This document shows positions 1 through 7,168 of a stretch of DNA of 64,000 bases, one piece after another (position 1 is the first letter of the stretch; the number at the start of each line of letters is the position of its first letter). The translations under genes and the position numbers were made by a program. The notes beneath the pieces were generated by a model. The model had not been told where the DNA came from. It ran no database searches and worked only from the letters and a program-made list of their open reading frames with translations. Origin of the DNA: Oceanobacillus profundus (GTDB lineage Bacteria; Bacillota; Bacilli; Bacillales; Amphibacillaceae); assembly GCF_003515705.1 (NCBI RefSeq), contig NZ_QWEH01000016.1, forward strand, positions 1 through 64,000, in the 5' to 3' direction.

Positions 1-118
1 GTCCTCTCTCATTGATAGTTTGGTCACTTTCAATAATAAGAGAGGTTATTAAAATTTGGAATCGAGTGGCTCATTTTTTATGCGATCAATACCCTAAAAA
101 CGGCTCAATTTTAGATTA

Positions 119-193
119 TCAAATACAGATAATAGCAGCAACAATCCCAATGAGCAATATCGGTGTCCATCCTTCTAACATTAAAGCATCCAT
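119..193 (-). CDS. Possible 24-residue membrane peptide
   Basis: A very short reading frame begins with ATG six bases after a strong GGGAGG ribosome binding site on the minus strand and ends at TGA. It encodes 24 residues: a short polar start (MDALMLEGW) and then one hydrophobic stretch (PILLIGIVAAIICI) long enough to sit in a membrane. No family is recognised. Size and layout resemble small membrane peptides such as type I toxins, but nothing here proves that, and no antisense RNA was identified. It is the most downstream of three minus-strand genes, each preceded by a related repeat. The ribosome binding site is the main reason to take it seriously; chance remains possible. Confidence 0.4.
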   Translation of the reverse strand: MDALMLEGWTPILLIGIVAAIICI

Positions 194-231
194 TTTGTTC
201 CTCCCTTTACATATTCTTATCAAACAAACTG

Positions 232-286
232 GAGCATTTGTTGAAATATCGCACCAGTTACTTTAAGTACATTACTTCACAAATTA
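232..286 (-). repeat. Cassette-boundary repeat R1
   Basis: Related to R2 and R3. On the minus strand it contains TTTGTGAAGTAATGTACTTA, then AACTGGTGC followed by TATTTCAACAAA. It lies directly upstream of the 24-residue peptide gene and downstream of the 131-residue gene. Similarity was found by eye. Confidence 0.5.
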
Positions 287-302
287 CAGTAGTCGTTCTA
301 AG

Positions 303-698
303 TTATTCTCTATTTTCAAATGGAAGTCTCGAACTTTCATCTTCATATATAGAGTAAGTCCACCCTCCGATTTCCATTTTTGAGCATTGGTCATTATTGC
401 AAGAAAAAAGATAGGACTGCTCATCAGTACGAACACTAACCCCAAAATAGTATGGGAATACTCCACCTTTATTCCTGTCTATACCTGCATCAATAGCAAT
501 GATGTTCTCTTTTTCTTCTAACTTCTTATAATCCTCACTCTCAACAGTTTTTTGAATCATTTCACTTAAAATGACTTTTTCTTCTGGGGAAGGTTCATAC
601 CATTGCTCAATTAAAAGCCATTTTCCTAATATATACAAATTTACACATAAACTTATTATTAATAAAGCAAGCACAATCTTTTTTTTCATATATCCCAT
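303..698 (-). CDS. Hypothetical membrane-anchored protein, 131 aa
   Basis: The product is not recognised. The N-terminus is positively charged (MGYMKKK), followed by a hydrophobic segment at about residues 8-27, which suggests an uncleaved signal anchor or signal peptide without a lipobox. The rest is a small, charged, presumably extracytoplasmic domain with two nearby cysteines (CNNDQC). The start is an ATG; an internal ATG three codons later (MKKK) is also possible, since a GGATGGGATAT stretch precedes both. The gene is alone between repeats R1 and R2 and shares orientation with its small neighbours, which suggests a cassette-like arrangement. No function can be assigned. Confidence 0.6.
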   Translation of the reverse strand: MGYMKKKIVLALLIISLCVNLYILGKWLLIEQWYEPSPEEKVILSEMIQKTVESEDYKKLEEKENIIAIDAGIDRNKGGVFPYYFGVSVRTDEQSYLFSCNNDQCSKMEIGGWTYSIYEDESSRLPFENRE

Positions 699-719
699 CC
701 TTTATTTAAGTCGACTTAT

Positions 720-795
720 ACTAAGCTGCCCCTTTAGTACAATAACTTCTTCGTAAAATAGCGTTAAACCTTCTTGAATTAATGCACCAGTTTGT
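720..795 (-). repeat. Cassette-boundary repeat R2
   Basis: The longest of the three related repeats. The minus strand reads AACTGGTGC, then ATTAATTCAAGAAGG, TTTAACGC, ACGAAGAAGTTATTGTACT and AAAGGGGCAGC. The first half matches R1 (AACTGGTGC..TA.TTCAA) and the second half matches R3 (ATTGTACT..AAAG.GGCA). It lies just upstream of the 131-residue gene. Confidence 0.5.
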
Positions 796-799
796 TGAT

Positions 800-1312
800 T
801 TAATCTTTTAATGTTTCAACTTCCTTTATCACACTTGTTAAAGCTAAATCGTTTTCACTTATCGTATGTCCTTCTACAAGGGAGATGTCGTATTCTCCAT
901 TAGAGAACTGTATGTAATTCGCATCTTCTTTGTTCCTTTCAAAATATATTGTGTACTTATTTTTAGTCACTGTATTTAATTCCCAACTAGAACCTATTCC
1001 TACTCCCACACTGTCTGATATTCTCTTTGCGTAATATCCTTCCTTGTCTTCGATTAATTCTCCAACAAAAAATACATCCTCTCTCGACTGTACTACTAAT
1101 AACTTTTCCTCTCTTGTCGTTATAATTAAATCAATATTCCCTTCAATATCTTCTTTCTCAATAAAATGTTCCAAAGTTTCTTCTTTAGAAGAGAAATGGT
1201 CTATCTTATCTTTCTCACTACAAGCAGATATGAAAAAAATAGCTATAACCAATAAAATAACTATAAATTGTCTAATAATAACCTCCACCAGTTGACTTTT
1301 TATAAAAACCAA
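800..1312 (-). CDS. Hypothetical lipoprotein, start codon uncertain
   Basis: A hydrophobic signal sequence ends in a lipobox-like FFISAC, so the mature protein is probably a lipid-anchored exported protein of roughly 135 residues. No known domain is seen; the mature part is acidic and beta-rich in appearance. The longest frame starts at a TTG (1310-1312) with no ribosome binding site. The only good site, GGTGGAGG at about 1282-1289, sits five bases before ATT AGA CAA TTT at 1276. An ATG there would give an ideal signal peptide (MRQFIVILL). Either ATT is used, a start G has mutated, or translation begins at the upstream TTG or GTG. The gene sits between repeats R2 and R3. Confidence 0.5.
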   Translation of the reverse strand: MVFIKSQLVEVIIRQFIVILLVIAIFFISACSEKDKIDHFSSKEETLEHFIEKEDIEGNIDLIITTREEKLLVVQSREDVFFVGELIEDKEGYYAKRISDSVGVGIGSSWELNTVTKNKYTIYFERNKEDANYIQFSNGEYDISLVEGHTISENDLALTSVIKEVETLKD

Positions 1313-1315
1313 TTG

Positions 1316-1370
1316 CCATTGTTCAACAATCTTGCCACTTTAGTTAAGTACAATATTTCACAAAATTATT
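1316..1370 (-). repeat. Cassette-boundary repeat R3
   Basis: The minus strand reads ATTTTGTGAAATATTGTACT, TAACTAAAGTGGCAAG and the small palindrome ATTGTTGAACAAT. It matches R1 over TTTGTGAA.TA.TGTACTTAA and R2 over ATTGTACT...AAAG.GGCA. It lies directly upstream of the lipoprotein gene. Confidence 0.5.
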
Positions 1371-1724
1371 ATACCAGATATTAGTAATTATCAGAAAAAA
1401 TAATATCCTTGTCATTATAATAGTAAAATTCGTCTGAATTAGACGGAATTTATATGTCATTTTATCCGTCAATTATAATGTCATTTGAGTCGAGTTTTTT
1501 GAAAATGCACCTCAAAACGGAACCCTTTACTATTTTCTAAAGACAGCTTTTTGTGCACATACTGAGTTTAAATACAAGGTTTATTCACTACTTTGGACTA
1601 TCCATTAACTATCTTAAAAATCATAGGAAAACTATCCAAAGTGATCACCAACCTGCCAAAAGCGATTCCTATCTTTTTTTAAATCAGTTTTCTAAACTGC
1701 ATACCCCCTATCTCGTCAACTATT
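1371..1724. other. Non-coding stretch with two inverted repeats
   Basis: No convincing gene is seen. A hairpin AATTCGTCT / AGACGGAATT (one bulged G) lies at 1427-1450, amid several copies of GTCATT with flanking AT-rich sequence. A second inverted repeat ACTTTGGA / TCCAAAGT lies at 1590-1642. The stretch may be decayed mobile-element sequence, but no transposase fragment could be identified with confidence. Confidence 0.35.
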
Positions 1725-1823
1725 ATCAATAAACATGCTCCACCTCATACTCCTCTTCTTCCAAAATCGAAACTACATGAGGCTCCATAATTAAGTGCAA
1801 GCTACCGACAATAACAAATTATG
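1725..1823 (-). pseudogene. Detached 3' end of the TraB/GumN gene
   Basis: About 99 bases match 13641-13739 without gaps and with three mismatches. That second copy is the 3' end of the intact TraB-family lipoprotein gene. On the minus strand the fragment still encodes the last ~30 residues (FVIVGSLHLI ... EVEHVY) with the same TGA stop. A TAA replaces the tyrosine codon just upstream, and nothing before that resembles the gene. The terminator that follows the intact gene is absent here. The fragment marks the far boundary of the catabolic island. Confidence 0.85.
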
Positions 1824-1892
1824 ATTCAATTAACCTGTAGTAATATTCAGTTTATTCGTAATGAAAGTAATAATTTATTTTGTGTAAATATA

Positions 1893-1921
1893 TTGACAAA
1901 TTTAATTTGATAAAATATACT
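1893..1921 (+). promoter_or_regulatory. Promoter of the IclR-led operon
   Basis: TTGACA (1893-1898), a 17-base spacer and TATACT (1916-1921) form a near-perfect SigA-type promoter. Transcription would start near 1928, about 46 bases before the IclR gene. Confidence 0.75.
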
Positions 1922-1922
1922 T

Positions 1923-1938
1923 GTTCAAAGAGTTGAAC
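1923..1938. promoter_or_regulatory. Inverted-repeat operator, probably for IclR
   Basis: GTTCAA-AGAG-TTGAAC is a perfect 6-bp inverted repeat overlapping the predicted transcription start. Its place suggests autorepression by the IclR protein encoded immediately downstream; the assignment is inference. Confidence 0.5.
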
Positions 1939-1973
1939 TTAGTTTTTTATGTTGAACGGAAGAGGGGGAATTT

Positions 1974-2723
1974 ATGAAACAATATAATGTACCTGCTTTA
2001 GAGAGAGCAATATCGATTTTAGAATTAATCAGCCAATCAACTGAACAATATACTGTAACTGAAATATGTACAAACTTGGACTTACCTAAAGCAACCGTAT
2101 TTACCATTATGAATACACTCGAACGTTACAAGATGGTTGAAAAGGATACAACTGGCAGATTTCAAATAGGTGCAAAGTTATTTCAATTAGGTATGACATA
2201 CTTATCCGACTACAGCATGATCGATTTAGCAAAGCCTTATATGAAAAAATTAATGAAAGAAACGGGATTTACTGTTCATTTAGGTATTCTACATGAAAAT
2301 AGCATTATGTATATTGCTAAAGAAGAACCAAATAGTTTCATTAAATTTTCTACTTATCCTGGTCTAACTACAGAAATTCATCTATCTGGATTAGGAAAAG
2401 CTATTTCAGCTTATTTAGGTGATACAGAGATTGATAAGATTTTAACTGAGGAGGGTCTGAAAAAAGCAACTAATAATACTATTACTTCTATGGAAAAGTT
2501 TAGACAAGATTTAGCGAAAGTTCGAGAAAACGGTTATTCTCTTGAGGATGAAGAAGGAGAAAAAGGTGTTAGATGTATTGCGGCTCCAATTATTAATGTT
2601 CGACTCCAAACACCAACTGCAATTAGTATAACAGCCCATATTTCTCAATTAGAACCGCAACAATATGAGGATATTGGCCTGTTAGTTAAAACAACTGCAC
2701 AAGAAATATCTAGGATTATATAA
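1974..2723 (+). CDS. IclR-family transcriptional regulator
   Basis: A DNA-binding regulator of 249 residues, the normal IclR size. A winged helix-turn-helix covers about residues 5-67 (TVTEICTNLDLPKATVFTIM is the helix-turn-helix core), and the C-terminal effector-binding IclR domain covers about 80-245. It is the first gene of the catabolic island, has a good AGAGGGGG site before ATG, and is followed 35 bases later by the aminotransferase gene. It probably senses the substrate or an intermediate of the pathway and controls its own promoter through the inverted repeat at 1923-1938. Confidence 0.9.
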   Translation: MKQYNVPALERAISILELISQSTEQYTVTEICTNLDLPKATVFTIMNTLERYKMVEKDTTGRFQIGAKLFQLGMTYLSDYSMIDLAKPYMKKLMKETGFTVHLGILHENSIMYIAKEEPNSFIKFSTYPGLTTEIHLSGLGKAISAYLGDTEIDKILTEEGLKKATNNTITSMEKFRQDLAKVRENGYSLEDEEGEKGVRCIAAPIINVRLQTPTAISITAHISQLEPQQYEDIGLLVKTTAQEISRII

Positions 2724-2758
2724 GGCCTAATAAATATGAAAAATAAGGAGGTAATTGA

Positions 2759-4066
2759 ATGTTAAATGAAAAAAGTAAGCAATTGCATGAAGAAGCAAAG
2801 AAATTTACTCCGGGTGGGGTGCATACTTCAATAAGAAACATCGATCCTCGCTTAATTTTTACAAAATCTGAAGGTGCATATATATATGACGCTGATGGTA
2901 ATAAATATATTGATTTTCAGGCAGCATTTGGACCTTATATTTTAGGACATAATTATAAAGAGGTAAATGACCGTGTAATAGAATCCCTAGCTAGAACTGA
3001 CTTATATGGGGTGGGTACAACAGATTTAGAAATAAAATGCGCCGAGAAAATTACAAAGTATGTACCATCAGCAGAACAAGTACTGTTTTGTAATTCAGGT
3101 TCTGAAGCAACTTACCATGCGATACGTTTATCAAGAGCGATAACTAACCGTAAAAAATTAATAAAGTTCCAAGGATGTTATCATGGTTGGCACGATTATG
3201 TGGCAAGAAATATGTTAAGTGAGCCTCATATGATTGGAAAAAGGGACCCTGGTTCAGCAGGTATGATGGACGAAGCAATCGATAATACATTAATTTGTAC
3301 ATTTAATGACTTAGATAATGTAGAGAGAACACTAGTGGAAAATAAAAATGAAGTCGCGGCATTAATTGTTGAACCGATTCCCCATAATATAGGTTGTATA
3401 ATGCCGGAAGTAGGTTTTTTACAAGGATTACGAGACTTATGTAGTAAGCATGGAACTATATTAATATTTGATGAGGTAATTACAGGATTTCGTCATGATC
3501 TAGGTGGTTATCAAAATGTAAGCGGTGTCACCCCGGATTTAACAACAATGGGAAAAGCAATGGCTAATGGTTTTCCAATGGCGGCATTAGCAGGTAAGAA
3601 AGAATATATGGAACGTTTTAATACGAATTCAGGAGGAGATGTCTGGTTTGCTGGTACATACAATGGCCATGCTATTGGAACATCAGCAACTATTGCAACA
3701 ATGGAAATAATGGAAACAGAACCAGTGCATCAACATATTTTTGCACTCGGAGACAGAATGCGAAATGGTATTCGTGAAATTCATGATCGATTAAGTCTTA
3801 AAGCTTATGTTGCAGGATTTGGTTCTGTTTGGACCACTTATTTTATGGATTTTGAACCCAAAAATTATACAGATCTTATGCAGAATGATGCAAAAATGTA
3901 TGTAACCTATCGTAAAAAGTTATTGGAACGAGGAATTTTTAAAATGCCAATGAATATTAAGCGAAATCATATAAGTTATAGCCATACGAAAGAAGATATC
4001 GATAATACATTACAAGCTATAGAGGATGTTTTAAAAGAACTTGTTCAGAGTAGGGTTTCTAAATAA
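2759..4066 (+). CDS. Class III PLP-dependent aminotransferase, GSAM-like
   Basis: A fold-type I pyridoxal-phosphate enzyme of 435 residues related to glutamate-1-semialdehyde aminomutase. NSGSEA at 112-117 contacts the cofactor phosphate, FDEV at 237-240 contains the ring-binding Asp238, and Lys266 in TMGKAMANG is the probable Schiff-base lysine. The canonical aminomutase GK-GGG-P motif is replaced by GKAMANGFP, so haem synthesis is unlikely; as the second gene of a sugar-type catabolic operon it more likely transaminates an amino or keto intermediate. The AAGGAGGT site lies eight bases before the ATG. Substrate unknown. Confidence 0.8.
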   Translation: MLNEKSKQLHEEAKKFTPGGVHTSIRNIDPRLIFTKSEGAYIYDADGNKYIDFQAAFGPYILGHNYKEVNDRVIESLARTDLYGVGTTDLEIKCAEKITKYVPSAEQVLFCNSGSEATYHAIRLSRAITNRKKLIKFQGCYHGWHDYVARNMLSEPHMIGKRDPGSAGMMDEAIDNTLICTFNDLDNVERTLVENKNEVAALIVEPIPHNIGCIMPEVGFLQGLRDLCSKHGTILIFDEVITGFRHDLGGYQNVSGVTPDLTTMGKAMANGFPMAALAGKKEYMERFNTNSGGDVWFAGTYNGHAIGTSATIATMEIMETEPVHQHIFALGDRMRNGIREIHDRLSLKAYVAGFGSVWTTYFMDFEPKNYTDLMQNDAKMYVTYRKKLLERGIFKMPMNIKRNHISYSHTKEDIDNTLQAIEDVLKELVQSRVSK

Positions 4067-4116
4067 TTTGATTTAAATTAATAAATTTATATTAAATCAT
4101 AAAGGGGATTCTTTAT

Positions 4117-5337
4117 ATGAATAAAAAATCAATCATCTTCTCAACTTTTATTGTTATTAGTTTAATTTTAGTTGGTTGCGGAGCTAATGGTAATCAGTCT
4201 GAAGGTAGTAGTGGTGATAAGGTTACATTAACATTATGGCATTATTGGTCTGGGCATTTAGAGGAAGTATTGCAAAGTAATGTGAATGATTTTAACGAAA
4301 CACAAGATGGTATTGAAGTGGAGTTAACTTTTGTTCCTTATAATGAATTAACGCAACAGCTTTTAATTGGAGCAACTAGTCAAGACGTACCGGATATTAT
4401 TATCGGTGGTATTAACGAAGTTCAATTTTATGCGAAGTCTGGGATTTTAGAAAACATTAATGAACAAGTAGAAAATTCTGGATTAGCAACTGGCATATAC
4501 GAAAATATTGCTGCTATTCATAAAATAGATGATGAGTTCCATGGGCTTCCACTCCATACAAATGCAGTAGGGCTTTTTTACAACAAGGACTTAGTAGATG
4601 AACCTCCTGTAAATTGGGATGAACTAACTAATTTAGCTACAGATTTAACAGAAGATGGTAAATACGGATTTTCTGCTTCTGCGCATAATTCACAACATGG
4701 TACTGCATCATGGATTCCTTTTTTATGGTCAACTGGAAGTGGTGTAGAAGATTTGGGAAGTCCTGAAGCAATAAGTTCACTTGAGCTATGGAAAAACATG
4801 TACGATGAAAGTATTATGCCTAAAGAAATCTTACAAAAAGAATTAGAAGAGGTTGGAGTAGATTTTTATAATGAAAGAGTTGCAATGATTATTGGGGGTT
4901 CTTGGATGATTCCAGCTTTAGAGGAGGAAGCACCAGATTTAAATTGGTCAGTCGCTCAAATTCCGAAAGACCAAATGCATGCTTCCGTAGTTGGTGGAGA
5001 AAGTATTGCGATTGGTAAGGGGCAATCTGTTGATGAAGCATGGCAATTTATTGACTTTCTCATGGAACCTGAGCGTCAACTTGAATGGTTAAAAGCGACT
5101 GGTAACTTCCCAGCTATAAGCGAGGTAGCAAATGATCCATATTTCCAAGACGATGAAGTTAGAAAAGTGTTTGCAGAAGTTATTTCAACATCTCAAGGAT
5201 ATGGTTGGGGAGAAAACCATAATGAAGTTAACACTGCTATTTATACTGCTATTCAAGAAGCGCTAGTCGGTGGAAGTACCTCTGAAGAAGCTCTTAAAAA
5301 AGCAAGTGAAATTATACAACCGTTAATAGAAGAATAA
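4117..5337 (+). CDS. Sugar-type ABC transporter substrate-binding lipoprotein
   Basis: An extracytoplasmic solute-binding protein of family 1 (maltose/oligosaccharide type), 406 residues. The signal peptide ends in a lipobox (ILVGC, lipidated Cys21), followed by a Ser/Gly/Asn linker and then the mature domain beginning TLTLWHYWSG, the usual first strand of this family. The two permease genes follow directly. A 13-bp stem-loop lies in the spacer after this gene and may protect its mRNA, giving more binding protein than permease. The ligand is unknown; the context suggests a carbohydrate or sugar acid. Confidence 0.9.
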   Translation: MNKKSIIFSTFIVISLILVGCGANGNQSEGSSGDKVTLTLWHYWSGHLEEVLQSNVNDFNETQDGIEVELTFVPYNELTQQLLIGATSQDVPDIIIGGINEVQFYAKSGILENINEQVENSGLATGIYENIAAIHKIDDEFHGLPLHTNAVGLFYNKDLVDEPPVNWDELTNLATDLTEDGKYGFSASAHNSQHGTASWIPFLWSTGSGVEDLGSPEAISSLELWKNMYDESIMPKEILQKELEEVGVDFYNERVAMIIGGSWMIPALEEEAPDLNWSVAQIPKDQMHASVVGGESIAIGKGQSVDEAWQFIDFLMEPERQLEWLKATGNFPAISEVANDPYFQDDEVRKVFAEVISTSQGYGWGENHNEVNTAIYTAIQEALVGGSTSEEALKKASEIIQPLIEE

Positions 5338-5351
5338 GTTGAGATTTTGTT

Positions 5352-5384
5352 ATCCTCAAATCTAGTTATATTAGATTTGGGGAT
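5352..5384 (+). other. Intra-operon stem-loop after the binding-protein gene
   Basis: ATCCTCAAATCTA (5352-5364) pairs with TAGATTTGGGGAT (5372-5384), including G-U pairs, with a 7-base loop and no following T run. In ABC importer operons such a hairpin commonly stabilises the upstream message or attenuates the permease genes; here that role is inferred. Confidence 0.6.
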
Positions 5385-5421
5385 GACCTCTTAACAAATT
5401 TTTTGTAGAAATGGAGGTTGC

Positions 5422-6327
5422 ATGGTGAAACAGAGTGAGTTCAAGAGGATTATAGAAAAGAGTAAAGACTATACCTTTTTAATGCCTGCAAGCTTGTTTT
5501 TATTGCTTTTCTTAGTTTATCCAATATTTTTTAACCTCAATCTTAGCTTTAGAGATGTAAATGTCGGTAATTTAATTCAAGGAGAACGTGAACTAGTCGG
5601 TTTAAGTAACTATGTCACTGTTTTAAAAGATCCATTATTTGTAAAGGCTTTAGCTAATTCTATAGTCTTTACAGTAGGTACTATTATATTTTCCACATGT
5701 ATTGGTTTTATGCTGGCTCTTTATTTTAATAAACCATTCCCTGGGAATAAATGGATGCGTTCAATTTTATTGATTGCATGGATGACTCCAATCATCATAA
5801 TTGGTACGGTTTTTAGATGGATGTTAAGTGGTGAAAATGGAATAATTAACGAAATTTTAATGAATATAGGTATTCTCTCCCAACCAAATTATTGGTTAAC
5901 CGATACAAATACAGCTCTATTCAGTGTAATCATCACTAATATTTGGATTAGTATTCCTTTTAGTATGGTAATTATATTATCCGGATTACAAGCTTTACCA
6001 GGTAATATTTATGAAGCTGCTAAAATTGATGGTGCTAATAGATTTCAACAGTTTTTTTATATCACTTTACCGTTGATGAAGCCAACTCTACTTGTATTAT
6101 TAATGCTTGGAGTTATATTCACATTTAAAGTTTTTGATTTAATTTATATAATGACTGCTGGTGGGCCTGCTGATGCAACTCAAGTTATTCCTTTTTTAGC
6201 TTATCAATTATCGTTTGGAATGTATAGATTTGGAGAAGGAGCTGCTTTATCTAATATTTCCTTTATTATAATTGGGTTATTTGCTTTGGTTTACCTTTAT
6301 TTTATAAGAAGGGAGGAAGTAATGTAA
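5422..6327 (+). CDS. ABC sugar permease, MalF/UgpA type
   Basis: An inner-membrane permease of the carbohydrate importer class, 301 residues with about six membrane segments. The cytoplasmic EAA loop is clear (EAAKIDGANRFQQFFYITLP, about residues 196-215) and would dock the ATPase. It starts with ATG just after GGAGG; a GTG one codon later has slightly better spacing. The stop overlaps the ATG of the second permease (TAATG). No ATP-binding gene exists in the operon, so a shared ATPase encoded elsewhere (MsmX type) is probably used. Confidence 0.9.
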   Translation: MVKQSEFKRIIEKSKDYTFLMPASLFLLLFLVYPIFFNLNLSFRDVNVGNLIQGERELVGLSNYVTVLKDPLFVKALANSIVFTVGTIIFSTCIGFMLALYFNKPFPGNKWMRSILLIAWMTPIIIIGTVFRWMLSGENGIINEILMNIGILSQPNYWLTDTNTALFSVIITNIWISIPFSMVIILSGLQALPGNIYEAAKIDGANRFQQFFYITLPLMKPTLLVLLMLGVIFTFKVFDLIYIMTAGGPADATQVIPFLAYQLSFGMYRFGEGAALSNISFIIIGLFALVYLYFIRREEVM

Positions 6328-7145
6328 TGGCAAAAAAATGGATACTATCATTTATTGGCCTCTTTATAGTGCTTACATTTTTATTTCCAATTTATTGGAT
6401 GGTCATATCTTCTATTAAACCAGCTGGAGATATATTTGGTGATTCATCTATTATTCCAAAACGAATAACGTTTGAAGCATATATTAATATATTTAACCAA
6501 CAGGATATAAGAGTACTAAGTTATTTTAAAAATAGTTTAATCATTAGTTTTGGTGCAATGATAGGTACACTTTGTTTAGCTACGCCAGCGGCTTATGCGA
6601 TCGCTAGAAGGAAAATAAAAGGCATTACTTTATTCCTTTTATTTGTGTTAATCACTCAAATGTTTCCTAGTAATATGCTTGCATTACCGCTTTATTCTAT
6701 GTTTGCAAATATTGGCTTGCTAAACACATATACTGGTGTCATTATTGCGAACATGACTCTATCAATCCCCTTTGCAATTTTGGTAATGAGAACTTATTTT
6801 TTAATGATTCCTACTGCTTTAGAAGAAGCTGCAGCTATAGATGGTTGTACTCGATGGGGAACATTTTTTAAAATCATTCTACCACTTGCAAAACCTGGGG
6901 TGTTTACGGCCGGGGCCTTTAGCTTTTTGTTAGCTTGGGGGGAATTTTTATACTCATTAACGATGTTAAAAAATAATGATTTGTGGCCAGTTACGCTTGG
7001 CATGAGACAATTTGTCGGTCAATATAGTACGAACTGGTCCGAATTAATGGCTCTGTCTGTTGTTTCCTCGCTTCCTATAATTATCATTTTTATTTTTACG
7101 CAACGATATATTGTAAGTGGGATTACAGCGGGATCGACCAAATAG
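6327..7145 (+). CDS. ABC sugar permease, MalG/UgpE type
   Basis: Second permease subunit, 272 residues, about six membrane segments. The EAA loop reads EAAAIDGCTRWGTFFKIILP, typical of MalG-like subunits, and the protein ends in the usual YIVSGITAGSTK-like tail. The ATG overlaps the stop of the preceding permease, so the two are likely translationally coupled. It forms the membrane channel with the MalF-type partner and receives substrate from the lipoprotein encoded upstream. Confidence 0.9.
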   Translation: MAKKWILSFIGLFIVLTFLFPIYWMVISSIKPAGDIFGDSSIIPKRITFEAYINIFNQQDIRVLSYFKNSLIISFGAMIGTLCLATPAAYAIARRKIKGITLFLLFVLITQMFPSNMLALPLYSMFANIGLLNTYTGVIIANMTLSIPFAILVMRTYFLMIPTALEEAAAIDGCTRWGTFFKIILPLAKPGVFTAGAFSFLLAWGEFLYSLTMLKNNDLWPVTLGMRQFVGQYSTNWSELMALSVVSSLPIIIIFIFTQRYIVSGITAGSTK

Positions 7146-7168
7146 TTTATTTAAAGGAGAGGTACTAT

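Noticed and set aside
12-357. Plus-strand frames at the left end
   Set aside because: They lie over repeat R1 and the minus-strand genes and lack ribosome binding sites.
1500-1720. Possible transposase remnant on the minus strand
   Set aside because: Short frames can be read but none shows a convincing transposase motif, and no terminal inverted repeats or target duplication were found.
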